From: Corynespora cassiicola
Lineage: Eukaryota > Ascomycota > Dothideomycetes > Pleosporales > Corynesporascaceae
Direction of reading: 5' to 3'
Assembly (NCBI GenBank): GCA_022059125.1
Contig: JAEUWY010000002.1
Span: 4,960,001 to 5,024,000, forward strand
Length of the DNA stretch: 64,000 nucleotides
This document shows, one piece after another, positions 46,341 through 57,217 of this stretch (its first letter is position 1; each line of letters starts with the position of its first letter). A program made the translations under genes and the position numbers. The notes under the pieces were generated by a model. It saw only the letters and a program-made list of their open reading frames with translations, searched no databases and was not told the DNA's origin.

Positions 46341-48171
46341 ATGGCAGTCATCAACAGAACCTCGAGTTCTTCGGGGGGCGATGTCGAAAGATATGGCGGC
46401 AAGACCGAGTATGATGTCTCCGCCGAGAAGGACATGCCCGCCGTCGACGGCGATGGTGTCGTCCAACACGGTGACCACCAGCACCTGCACCGTGGCTTGA
46501 AGTCACGTCACATCACCATGATTGCCATTGGTGGTGCCATTGGAACTGGTCTCATTATCGGTACTGGAAAGGCGCTGGCTCAGTCTGGGTACGTCTGAAG
46601 ACGCTTGCGCGCACGCTCAAATCTAATGGTTACAGCCCCGGTTCTATCCTCATCTCTTACACTGCCGTCGGTCTCTTGGTTTACATCGTCATGTGCGGTC
46701 TCGGTGAGATGGCAGCATGGATTCCTCACGCTTCTGGTTTCGCTGGTTACGCCACCCGCTTCGTCGACCCCGCCTTCGGTTTTGCTCTCGGTTACACCTA
46801 CTGGTTCAAATACATCATCACCACCCCGAATCAGCTGACTGCGGCGGCACTGGTCATCCAAGAATGGAAGCCCGCAGACGAAGTCAATCCAGGCGTATGG
46901 ATTACCGTATTCCTGGTGACCATCATCTGCATCAACTACTTCGGCATCAAGTTCTTCGGAGAATTCGAATTCTGGCTGAGCAGCATCAAAGTCATCACCA
47001 TTGTCGGTCTGATCCTCCTGTCCTTCATTCTTGCCGTCGGTGGTGGCCCCAACGGCGAGGCTACTGGCTTCAAGTACTACAAGGACCCTGGAGCTTTCAA
47101 GCCGTACATTGCAGAGGGAAGTGCCGGAATGTTCTACGGTTTCTGGGCCTCGTTCATCAACTCCGTCTTCGCCTACCTCGGAACTGAGCTCATCGGTGTC
47201 ACGGTTGGAGAAGCCCAAAACCCCCGCAAGACGATTCCTCGCGCCATCAAGCTCACCTTTTACCGAATCCTGTTCTTCTACTGCTTGAGCGTCTTCTTCC
47301 TCGGCATGCTCGTTCCCTACGATTCCCCTGAGCTCGCTTTCGCCAACGGCGCCGGAACCAAGGCCTCTGCCTCGCCCTTTGTTGTTGCCATTAGGCTCGC
47401 TGGTATCAGGCACCTTCCTGGCATTCTCAATGCTTGCATCTTGCTCTTCACCTTCTCTGCCTCCAACTCAGATCTCTACATTGCCTCCCGTACTCTCTAC
47501 GGTCTCGCCGATCAGGGTCACGCCCCCAAGATCTTTGCTTGGACCGACAAGCGCGGCGTTCCCGTCCCCGCTCTCGGCCTTTCTGCTTCCATCTGTTTGA
47601 TTGCCTACCTGAACGTCGCCGACGACTCCAAGACTGTCTTCGGATACCTCGTCAACCTGGTCACCATTTTCGGTCTCCTGACCTGGATTTCGCTTCTGGT
47701 CACCCACATCTACTTCGTCAAGGCTCGCAAGGCTCAGGGCATTACCGATGACCAGATGCCGTATGTTGCGCCCTTTGGTCTCATCGGATCGTACATTGGC
47801 CTTTTCTTCTGCTGCCTGATTGCCATCACCAAGAACTTCAGTGCCTTCACTAGGGGTTCTTATGGTGCTTTCGACTACAAGACCTTCATCACCGGATACC
47901 TCGGAATCCCGTTGTACCTGATTCTCATCTTCGGATACAAGTTCTGGTTCAAGACCAAGGGTGGTAAGTTTGAATTATCCTCTTCCTTCACAGCGGATTT
48001 GCTAACAACCCCACAGTCAAGCCCCATGAAGCAGACTTTTACTCTGGCAAGGACGAAATCGACCGCGAGGAGGCTGCCTTCCTTGCTCACAAGGCTGCGC
48101 AGGAGGAGGCCAAGGGCGGAAAGAAGAGTGGCAGCTGGTTTTACAGGACCTTCATCTCTTGGCTCTTCTAA
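46341..48171 (+). CDS. General amino acid permease (YAT family)
   Basis: This is a 12-helix plasma-membrane amino acid:proton symporter of 576 aa. Three exons: 46341-46588, 46636-47963 and 48017-48171 (introns 47 and 53 nt). The N-terminal tail ends in HLHRGLKSRHITMIAIGGAI, then GTGLIIGTG, the substrate-binding first helix of the family. GEFEFWLSSIKVITIVGL and FGFWASFINSVFAYLGTEL are further YAT signatures. The last exon gives the acidic cytoplasmic tail KPHEADFYSGKDEIDREE and ends in a short aromatic stretch, SWLF. It resembles Inda1/Agp-type permeases. The coding sequence is rich in C-ending codons, which suggests strong expression. Substrate range is unknown. Confidence 0.93.
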
Positions 48172-48622
48172 AAGTATTGGGTCTCTCCACCCCAATGCTC
48201 CTCACCAGTTATGCTTTTACTATAGCAGCTTGAATAGCCTCACCTCGCAAATCGCAGGTTGAAAGGAAATAATCATGATTCAAACGTTACATGAAAATCT
48301 TCAGCGTTGACACTGTTCCTACGCTCTCTGCCGTGACACATGGCTTGCAACCTGACTATTGACCTGCTGCTACCCGAATATGGCTGGTATTGAATTGATC
48401 ACGATGCGCGGTCTTTGCAGCCCGGGTGGTACAAGAGGTTCTAGAAGGACACGGAAGTCATTCCACGTCTCCTGACTTGTTTACCCCTGCCTTGTGCATC
48501 CAGGCATTGGTCTTCCGTTCGCTCCGGGATCCCGTCTTGCGGCCTGGCGATTGATTACACCCTTCCACTCGTGGCGCATCTGCATTAGGCGACCATCAAC
48601 CCCAGGTACTAGTCCATCTAGC

Positions 48623-48834
48623 TGCATTCCCCGCGGGGTCTCCGCAGAGCCTCATGTAATGCCAACGTCGCTCGGTCCTATTTTGTCGTTTTCTCTTACG
48701 AAACCTTTCCTCCAGTCCATGCAGGCGCGTTGAAGCCTTGACAATTGCATTCCCCATGGGGTCTCCGCAAGCCAGTGAGTTTTAAATGTAATGCCAATGC
48801 TGGCTGCTTACTGTTGCAGTTTCCATTACGAAAA
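48623..48834. repeat. Imperfect direct repeat, two copies
   Basis: Copy 1 (48623-48704) and copy 2 (48745-48834) share TGCATTCCCC, then GGGGTCTCCGCA, then TGTAATGCCAA and a final TTACGAAA, with small insertions between. The first block is a palindrome (CCCCGCGGGG, changed to CCCCATGGGG in copy 2). Confidence 0.65.
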
Positions 48835-50838
48835 TCGACCGCAGCACATTTGCTCGCTGTTATCTAGCTCCACTATGCCAACGTAAAAATTTTCAGTAGC
48901 GGCTCTACTAAAACCACTCGAATGAACCAAGGAGTTGCAGACCCACCGAAATGACACCGTCTCCGCGTGCGCAGATACAACTACCGAGAGGTACCGTTCG
49001 CGGCTGCGCACGCCATTAACGCCAGCCCCTCACAAGGAGCGCAGCTGGTCGGGAACCTTATCTAGACTCTGGCCCTTGGGCATTCCCCCTTCCTCCGCGT
49101 CCGACGCTATGCTCCGCACTCATCCGCACATCCGCGCATCAGCAAAACAGCTCTACTGACGGTTACCCACTCCAGGGCCCCAATTGTGTACCGGGGATGC
49201 TCCACAGATCCTACGAGATCAGCACACCCCCAGGGTCTTACCAGAAACACGTCCCACGACATCAGCCTTGGCGGGGATCACGTGTGCACACATTCACACT
49301 CGAACCCAAAGGTTTCGCAACGTCAATTCAAACTTCACATTAGCCACGACTTGGCGGCGGGAAGGAATACGCTTGCGATGGAGCTTAAATGACCAGAATA
49401 AACATTTCTCGGCACAAGAGAAGGAATGAGCTTGCTCTGGTGCTTGGACGGATAACTCGGAGGGATAAGCGGATGCAGTGTCTTGGCTGGAGGGGGGAGA
49501 ACAGGTGCGCGACGACTTATCGATAAGGGCGAAACTCTATGCCGCGTCAAGAGCTGGGGAGGCAGAAATGACGATAACGGTCGCGGTTATGAAGTCTAGA
49601 AATCGAGGCGGAGTCTCTTCCGGCGCGCGCGCCCGGTCAGTACGTGTCCGAATCCGGTATAGCGCGAGGCAACGAGGCGACTCTACAAACGTACAGCCCT
49701 GGAGCCTCTCTGCGACGACCAGCCTTATTCCGCCGGTCTGAGATGCCTTTTCTCAACTGGGACTCCTCTTCACACTAGGATGGACAAACCTGCGCGGGTT
49801 CGCATTTCCCAGCTCCTCACGCCGTCGCCCTGACGTAACCTGGGATCCACCGTCCGAACTTTATTGAGACGTCCTTCTCGCATCACGAGCTCACCCTCTT
49901 CCTCCAGTGCGCCCGGTACGAGTTCCCCTGAGGGGCGTCGCCAGCTTATCGATGCCCTGAGCCCTTTTAGCCACTGTCACAGCCACCCCACCGCCTCAGC
50001 TGAACGCCCTAGGCGAAAACTCTCGTCTCCACTCTTTCTGCCTGCTAAACGACGCTTCATTAGGTTTGTTGTACCAAGGGACCGAGTGATGATGGTTTAC
50101 GGTCACGAGCATTCCATTTTCGCGGTATGGTACGGGGCGAAGTAATCCGCAGATGTGCTTTGCCATGCCAAGCGCGTCCGCCTAACTGGCCCAAATGCAC
50201 GACACCACCGCCTGCTCTGCTCCCGTCCTGCGACATCGGACCGACGCGCAAGGGAGAGGGAAAAAAAAAGGCATTCGAGAAGTCGCAGTCCTTTCGAGCC
50301 AATTTAGGAAAATAGGAAGGGCACACAGTAGACTAACGATGCCGCTCGCCTCCTCCGCCCACCGCTCATTCGCCCGCCCAACTAAGGCGCCTAAAAAGTG
50401 AGGCATCCCTAGGACCTATCGCGCCCTCCCTCGACCCACGCTAGCACTGCTCCGCTCAAATGCGATGCGATGTGACCAGCTACATGGCGCGACATGCCCG
50501 CCGTGCGCCTTTGCCCTGGGGCCGCGGGTCCTCGCCATGTCATATCGCCCGCCTATCCCCCCGATCCCAGTGTTTCCCAACCCAACGTCCCTCGTGCGCG
50601 GGGAGGAGTCAGACTTGGGCTCGAGTCGGTGGTTTTTGCCCTTTGGTGGGCTATGAGGGCACGGGAGGGCATGGCGATGGAGGCCCTGGGGCTTGGGGAG
50701 CCCTTGGGTGGCATTGGGGGGCACGGGGGGGTCGCCCTTTTGCTCGCCCGATGTTGCGGTGGGGAGGAGGGGGCGCGAGGAGGGCAAAATGAGGGAGTGG
50801 TGGGTATCGTCCTTCACGTCCTCATGATTTCTCTCAAC

Positions 50839-50846
50839 GTATAAAT
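50839..50846 (+). promoter_or_regulatory. TATA box of the zinc-finger gene
   Basis: GTATAAAT, followed by about 330 bp of C/A-rich sequence of the sort seen in fungal leaders. Confidence 0.4.
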
Positions 50847-51182
50847 CTCCTGTCTCTGCATATGCATTTTCGTAGCATCAACAGCGGCCATCTCCTCTCT
50901 CTTCCCAAGATCAACAGCGCTCGAATAACCAATTGCTTCCTTGTTACATCTCTCTATCCATCAGTGCAAGAAACTGTCCAGACAACAGTCCTAGTCCAAA
51001 GCACCCATCAACCCTCCAACCAAGCCAAACCCCTCCAGCTCGTAGCAAACCCCACATCATCAAGCTACCTCACGCAGAACCAAGCGACACATCACCACCA
51101 ACCAACCCCCAACTCCTCGAAAGAACAACAGTATACCAAACCGCAACCCTCCAGACCGCCCCCCTCTAAACAACCCTTCACA

Positions 51183-51644
51183 ATGTGCCACTCACAGCTC
51201 CCCAACATCCCCCCTTACACCACCCTCGAGCCCGACTACTCGGACGAAAACTGGACCTGTGGAGCCTGCGGTACAGTGAATCACAACTGGATCGACTTCT
51301 GCCCGCTCTGCGGCGCCGCAAAATCCGCCTCTTCCCAGTCCCAGTCGTCAGCCCCCGGCTACCACAGCACCACCAACGACGCTTGGCTGTGCCCCGAGTG
51401 CGGTGCCGCAAACTCGGGCTGGACCAACTTCTGCCCGCTGTGCGGATACACCCAAAACACCGTGCTGGGCGGAGGTCCGCCCATGGAGCACGTGGGCGCG
51501 TACTCGACGCAGGGTCTGGGTGGTGGGGTGGGTTGTCCTGCTGCGGGGAGCCCGGCGCCAGGGACGTGGTATTGCGCGAATTGCAGTGCGGCGAACTCGA
51601 ATCTTACGCCCGACTTTTGTCCGGCTTGCGGGCAGTATCGTTGA
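51183..51644 (+). CDS. Small protein with three RanBP2/zinc-ribbon-type fingers
   Basis: This single-exon gene encodes 153 aa. Three modules have a W-x-C-x2-C-x10/11-C-x2-C pattern: WTCGACGTVNHNWIDFCPLC, WLCPECGAANSGWTNFCPLC, and WYCANCSAANS..DFCPAC. Ser/Gln and Gly/Pro-rich linkers separate them. Such fingers bind RNA, ubiquitin or protein partners; the spacing is close to RanBP2-type and double-zinc-ribbon folds. The frame is open back to an ATG at 50862, but the intervening codons look like leader sequence, and the TATA box is only 16 bp before that ATG, so I take ATG 51183. No neighbour suggests a role. Confidence 0.8.
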   Translation: MCHSQLPNIPPYTTLEPDYSDENWTCGACGTVNHNWIDFCPLCGAAKSASSQSQSSAPGYHSTTNDAWLCPECGAANSGWTNFCPLCGYTQNTVLGGGPPMEHVGAYSTQGLGGGVGCPAAGSPAPGTWYCANCSAANSNLTPDFCPACGQYR

Positions 51645-52328
51645 GTGGGGTGTGTTTGTCGATGAAGTCGGTTGTGGATGCTTCGCTTGGTCGCTAGCGA
51701 GGGTGTGGTGGGTTGTGGTTGTGGTTGGGGGCCAGGGGAGGGGGCGGTTCGTTGTGTAAGCGGCGGCTGTGGATTGGCCATCGGCAATACCTTCCCCTTC
51801 TTTATAAGCTTACAGGGGCCAAAAGGTCACACTCGTTTGGTTTCTTTTGTTTGGTTTTGGGTCTGCCTGTGGGTTTATTGTTTTCTTCTTCGCCAGCGGT
51901 TTTAACTTCGGTGTGTTGCTCCTCTTTGGTCTTCGCTTCTGCTGTTGTCGTTATATTTGCATGTCTTATTTTTATTGACAGCTTTGACGATACCCACGAT
52001 GCTGGCTTTTGTTATATAGATTGAGGCGATTTGGAGTTAGTTTAGAATTATGAAGTCACTCTTTATCAAGCCTACTACTTCTGTCCCACGGTTATGCACA
52101 TGTCAGCCAACCAACAACCCCACATACTTTGATAGCATTGAACATACAGCTTGAATAGAGAAAATATGCAAAAATGAGTTATTCTACCATCGCCACCTAC
52201 AGAGGACGAAGTAGAAAAAGAGATTTAGCCCTTCACCAAAGAATTCTTGTCACGGATGGTTAGCATACCTCTTTGTACCATGCTCATTCCAGTACAAAAC
52301 AAACCGCCCATCTTTCATTGCAATAGCC

Positions 52329-52676
52329 TTAGCAAATGGCAGAAGCCATGTTTTGGAGGGAAAATATATTTTGGCACATAGAACTTCCACATGCAATCGA
52401 ATAAGCTAAAGGGAGCGTTTTCGAGTGGTCAAACGTAAAAAGCGTAAAGTCATATTCTTCCCGAATGTTGGTATTCTCGGCCTTTCCAAGTTTCAAAAGA
52501 TATTCGATACTTGATTTGGCAAATTTTTTGAATGTTTTGTGTATAGTCTGCCGTATGTCTCCGAAAGGTGGTACCGATGTTCGGTTTGTACCTTGCAAAG
52601 GTTCTAGATCTTGACCCTGCTTCTTATAAGGCATATAACTTCTCTTCGCCTTATCATTCAATAATGCTTCTAGCAT
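52329..52676 (-). CDS. Possible small hypothetical protein
   Basis: A 115-codon frame starting with ATG, lysine-rich in its first half and ending in a cysteine. It has no signal peptide or domain. In this AT-rich stretch a frame of this length is somewhat unusual, which is the only support. Confidence 0.28.
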   Translation of the reverse strand: MLEALLNDKAKRSYMPYKKQGQDLEPLQGTNRTSVPPFGDIRQTIHKTFKKFAKSSIEYLLKLGKAENTNIREEYDFTLFTFDHSKTLPLAYSIACGSSMCQNIFSLQNMASAIC

Positions 52677-54499
52677 GTTGATTTTTTTCTTCCTAAATTG
52701 AAAGAAAAAGAAAAGTCTCTTGTTAAAAGATAAAAGGGATTAGTATCTCCGTATTATGTTTTTTTTTTTGCCAAAGCGAAAAAAGAAGTAAAAGATGATC
52801 ATTAAAAAGGTCAAATAATTTATTTTTTTCTTGAAACGTGCCTTAAGCAAGACTGACTAGCTTGTCTTTGGAGTTATAGACAAGAGTTATTTTAATTAAA
52901 ATTCACATTTAAAGTCAGACATATCTGCTGTACAGACAATAAGGAAATAAACAATAACATCTAGAGGGAGTGGTTCTTCTCTTAGACGGCCAGCGGATAT
53001 AATCAAAAAGAGTTAACAAAGCAGAGTTCTAGGCCAAATCATACCTTAAAATTGGGTTTGAAGTGCGGACCAATCATTCTAACTAATTATCCCAAAATAT
53101 GTAGAAAAATAATGTATGAGCCGCGGAGTAGTGGCATTCTTCGGACCCATAGACAAGGAGATATGGAACTATTGTGTTGTTGTACTTCCATGCTTGATAC
53201 AGCTTCTCGCCTCATGCAAATGACTTCATGGTCGAAGTTTTTTGTCCTGCCCTCTTGAGGTAAAGTACGCCATGCCTACAAGCCATAACAAAGTTCATAA
53301 GAGGGCGTCCTATGCACTAATCTTGAATTTCACAATTGGTGCATCTTTCAGAATGCTCTCTTGAATTCATACTTTAAGATCGGGTTTTACGTTGATGAAA
53401 CTTTAATTTTTTGACATCATGAGCTTACCTTTAACATGTTACAATGCCATAACAATATTTCTGTACAATAATCTCCTCCTCGCCATTGCTTGATGGATAA
53501 TTTCAATCAAGCGCACACGCTATTCGATTATATCTAAATTCAGTCTTTTTCGCATCATGTGCTAGTGATTTTTTTTTTCTCTTGAAGTTTTATCGTGACT
53601 TAGGGCACTGGCTAAATTTGATCTTGCATGAACATGCCCAGCGCAACCGTTGTATCAGCAGTGCCCTAATCTTCCCTGGCGTTATTTGATATATGAATTT
53701 TTAGTGTCGGAAGCTGCGGATCGCGAGACAAGGCGCTGCCAGATATGGTGTTGCGAGTGCGAGACACTAGGCCTGCCATCGTCCTTAGCGCAGGTCCACG
53801 CTAGGGCGGAAAACATGCGAGTGCATCGAGATTCCAACATACTACAACAATATCGAGTAACGGCCAATCTTCTCTTAAGAAAGCAAACAGATATAAGAAA
53901 AGTCTGGAGTGAAGATTTATGCAGCTTTGGATATTGGGTGACTGTAGGTGGTGGTTGTTGTTGTTGCTGCCAAGAAGATCGCCATCGCACTCGGCCAAAT
54001 TGTATGGGCTTCCAACGGGAATTTGGCCACCCCTTTCCTCTCGCGCTTCTTAATAGCAGAATAACAAGATGATGATCAGCATGTCCTCGCAGGAGACCCC
54101 CGGATTGAGGCAAAAGCCGTATTCAAACCCCAAGACGTCCTTAGCCTACCTCAGCCAGAGCACAGAGTATAGTTAACTTCCAAGCTATCACAGCCTCAAC
54201 ACGTCATTACTCTGGGCAGTATAAGCTTCCTCTTGTCGCGTATTTTCCAACCCGATTTTTGGCCGTGTACTTATGGCTATTCCGAGGCAGCCGCCATGTA
54301 CCGGACGAAACTTCAAGCACAAAACACGGACTCGCGCTCTCTCACCTTCTCAATCATTCTTAAAGAAAAATACAGTCTACTGCAGGCTCGGCAGAGTAAT
54401 ATTTTGTGCCCAAAGAAGCAAATGAATTGTAGTGCTCCTGCCCCCCTTTCGCCAAGCCATTTACTGGCGTGATACACACAACGCCCTACGTGGGCCGTG

Positions 54500-54507
54500 T
54501 ATAAATA
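54500..54507 (+). promoter_or_regulatory. TATA box
   Basis: TATAAATA 141 bp before the ATG at 54648. Confidence 0.5.
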
Positions 54508-54647
54508 GGACATCCCAACACCTCCCGTTCACGGCTAACTATCCATATTATTCCTTCCATCCACAGTTTTGTCAACATATTGCCCTTTTCCTGAGCCTAC
54601 ACCCTGAAAAAATCAACTACAAATTCTACACGGTCCACAAATCAGTC

Positions 54648-55079
54648 ATGGATGCAGCCTCTGCATCCGCCAACAGAGTCACTGGTGTTGGCTGGAACGT
54701 GAATCCAATCGAACATCCGATGACAGCAGCGTGGAGCCTTCCGATTGAAGACTCGGAATTTAGGAGTCTTATTCGAGGTTTTCAACCTGAGGCAATGGAG
54801 GATCGATGGATGTGCCGTACTGATGGACCGGACCAACAAGGCAGTATAGTGGTCCATATCTACAGGAGCTGGACCAGGAAAGAGCAATTCCAGCTCAAAG
54901 CAAAAGCTCCAACAATTGATGGGGAGGCTGGGGGGAATGGGGCAAGTGGAGCAGAAATTACTGAGATAAAATGGGATCGAGGAAGTGAGCCCAATGAGAT
55001 TGCGGAGCCACAAGCTAAGGACCTAGCCGCGATGGTGTGTAGATATGTTCTGGGTTGCAAGCTAGAGGCCTGGCCTTAA
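54648..55079 (+). CDS. Hypothetical protein, 143 aa
   Basis: This single-exon gene lies behind a clear TATA box. The ATG context (GTCATGG) is favourable, and the frame upstream to 54432 reads as leader. The protein is soluble and acidic, with no signal peptide: an N-terminal alanine-rich stretch, then a compact segment with several tryptophans (GVGWNVNP, EDRWMCRTDG, YRSWTRKEQFQL), and a C-terminal helix ending in KLEAWP. I do not recognise a family. It sits at the edge of the region with the two secreted proteins, but it is not itself secreted. Confidence 0.55.
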   Translation: MDAASASANRVTGVGWNVNPIEHPMTAAWSLPIEDSEFRSLIRGFQPEAMEDRWMCRTDGPDQQGSIVVHIYRSWTRKEQFQLKAKAPTIDGEAGGNGASGAEITEIKWDRGSEPNEIAEPQAKDLAAMVCRYVLGCKLEAWP

Positions 55080-55602
55080 GAATAATTCTCATTGTACATA
55101 ATGTCAGAAGGTTCCTAACGCATGTGCCGAATCTCACCAGTCGCGAGTGGGATCGAAGTGTCTAGACGGCATCTCAGGAGACTAATTTGTCAGCAGTTGC
55201 TTTTGAAATATTTTCTTATCACGCAGAGTGTAGTCTTTTTGAAAGCATATGATAGCATACATAAATGGCCTTCTAGAGAATCACATACCTATCGGACAGA
55301 TTAAATACTATAGACGAGGGCGCAGGGGCTATGCTTTATATGATTGTGCTTTTTCAGGCTGTCATATTTTAATGCTGAAACTCCTGAAATAACGGCTTCT
55401 GGGCGAGTTTGTGTCAGGAATAGTCACCCAAAATGATACAAATATGTCATTATAGTTACAGGGTTGTACCATGTTGGATAATATCAATGAAGGCAATATC
55501 AAGTCACAGAATAGTTGTACATATATTATGAGCTGTTTAGATGATTGTTGTCTGGACATCTTTCTATTGGTTGAAACAATCGGAATTTTATAAAACAGAA
55601 GC
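55080..55602. other. Intergenic, nothing recognised
   Basis: A 520-bp spacer between the ends of two convergent genes, with short stop-ridden frames only. Confidence 0.45.
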
Positions 55603-56051
55603 TTATACGTCCCAGAAGCATTGGATCGAGCTCTTCTCATCGTTCCATTCGGTGTCGCGGAGGTTCGTGTGCCTTCCAGTCCATTCATCCATACGGCCAG
55701 AGCAAGTCAAGTCACTGAAAACAGTCAGATTGAAACTTTCAAGCAATTTTTAAGAGATCATACGTGAAGAAATGACAGCGGTATCCAAATGTATCAAAAG
55801 AACTCAATTCATCTTGGAGGCGACTGGGGAGGTTCCCTGTATCATTTTAGTGTCTTGAAATCTGAAGAGTGATCATTGCTTTACTTACGGCACTCTCCAG
55901 CAGTGATACCCAAATCTTCACATTCGCCTTCCAACAAGTCATCGCTGCAAAGTGTAATGTAACCACGCTGGCGGCGCTCCAAGTGGGCAGGACTAGCAAA
56001 CACACTTGCAACAGCAGCGGAGAGTGTAACAAGTGCAATGGAGCAACGCAT
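55603..56051 (-). CDS. Small secreted cysteine-rich protein, beta/gamma-crystallin-like
   Basis: This gene is easy to miss because its three exons are short: 56051-55889, 55836-55764 and 55714-55603, with introns of 52 and 49 nt. The exons sum to 348 nt, encoding 115 aa. A signal peptide of about 19 residues (start MRCSIALVTL, ending near VFAS) is followed by a Kex2-like site, LERRQ. The mature part has six cysteines, likely three disulfides. Motifs in order are YITLCSD, GECEDLG, GECRNLP, DELSSFDTFGYRCHF, DLTCSG and EKSSIQCFW. The pattern (aromatic, C, G-x-C, C-x-N-L-P, S-S-F, then C) is that of fungal beta/gamma-crystallin-like secreted proteins. It is a candidate apoplastic effector or antimicrobial; function is inferred only. 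Confidence 0.8.
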
Positions 56052-56639
56052 GTTGGCTTTTGGTAGAAATTGATAAGTTTTTAGAGCTAGATGACTGCAA
56101 AATGATGGTAGGTGAGAACCAAGGGAGCAGTGGTAGACTCAACGATTATGTAGCGACGATCACAGTAAATATGGTCCCTTATATCCTTTTTGTACGATTC
56201 TTCATTTTGTCATATCGATTCTAGACTCCCTCACTCCGGAATGTCCGGATAGGAAGTAATCAACTAGTGGTGTGCGATTTCTTGAACAGGTATCATGGAC
56301 ATAAGCAGGCTGGCTGGGAAAATGCCCAGCCTCTGGTGCCAAGATCTCGTATCAGGAGGCAACTGCTTATTGACTTCTAGGGTCACCCAAGCAGTTTAAT
56401 AGTCCTATCACTGCCTAAGTGCATTGTGAGATACAGGTTCAAGATTGTCACGATATGTTATTGTGCGATGTTTATATAGGCCTATGGATCTTTTAGAACA
56501 CTGGGCTAAAAAGTTTCATGATCATTTTGAAGATTGGATTATCCTGTGTATGCAGAGGCTTTTCGATTTAGTCTTGTCAATCGCAATAGCAAGCGGTCTT
56601 GTTTCTTAGCTAGCAACCGAAGCTAGGCGTAGCTAGATA

Positions 56640-57080
56640 GTCTGTTTTGTCCACAAAACGGCCCTTTTTACCTAACTTCATCCACTGTAAAAAGGCCGGT
56701 TCTATAACAAATTGGTACAGAAAAGCTAAACTAGACGACAACATAGCTAGTAGAAGCCACAGAAGCCTTGGAAGTCTTGGCACAACCCTAAGGCTTACGC
56801 AGATCTTTCCGTACGCATGTATATCGTACTCGCTCTCGTACAACAAATAACCGGCCCTTTCTATTCACCTTTGTTAACCGCAAAAAGGCCGGCCTAATTA
56901 TACATTGGAAAAGGAGCTGAAACCGCTCACAAATTAGATCTTGGAAGTCCCGGAAGCAACCCAAGACATATACAAACCTATTTGTAGACGCATCTTGGAT
57001 AGGCTACCTTGTCTGTTTTGCATATACACCGGTCCTTTTTTATACTTTTACATCTATCGCACCAAGGCCGCTAGTCAATT
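56640..57080 (+). repeat. Three diverged tandem repeats, each with a GGCC-A/T inverted repeat
   Basis: Three units, about 180-190 bp apart, share CGGCCCTTTTTAC, a 15-20-bp spacer, then GTAAAAAGGCCGG. Clear arms are 56659-56671 with 56687-56699, about 56850-56860 with 56881-56892, and about 57028-57041 with 57061-57070. Units 1 and 3 also share GTCTGTTTTG just before. They end about 140 bp before the ATG of the secreted ADP-ribosyltransferase and may be binding sites. Confidence 0.7.
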
Positions 57081-57110
57081 GAGCACTATCCACCCCAGTC
57101 AAGAAGTGTG

Positions 57111-57117
57111 TATTTAA
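57111..57117 (+). promoter_or_regulatory. TATA-like element
   Basis: TATTTAA about 100 bp before the ATG at 57218. Confidence 0.35.
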
Positions 57118-57217
57118 ACCGACAGCTTTCTAATGAGCATCACCACTCTCCCTGAGCTTTCAGTTCATCTTACAGGTCTCTACTACCAGCAACGCTCATT
57201 CTTTCCCAACTATTAAA

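Larger units (their letters stand above)
48172..51182. other. Intergenic region with an imperfect duplication
   Basis: About 3 kb with no supported gene. An 80-90-bp duplication lies at 48623-48834. A TATA box and a C/A-rich leader for the zinc-finger gene occupy the last 350 bp. Confidence 0.45.
51645..54647. other. AT-rich gene-poor stretch
   Basis: About 3 kb. After 52020 the base composition becomes AT-richer, with homopolymer runs. One minus-strand frame (52329-52676) is listed separately; nothing else is supported. Confidence 0.45.
56052..57217. other. Promoter region between two secreted-protein genes
   Basis: 1.17 kb separating two divergently transcribed secreted-protein genes. The half nearer the right gene is made of three diverged repeats (next entry). 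Both genes could be controlled from here. Confidence 0.5.

Noticed and set aside
53650..54113. Overlapping 140-codon frames on opposite strands
   Set aside because: Cysteine and serine runs come from a GTTGTTGTTG tract; no start context or domain.
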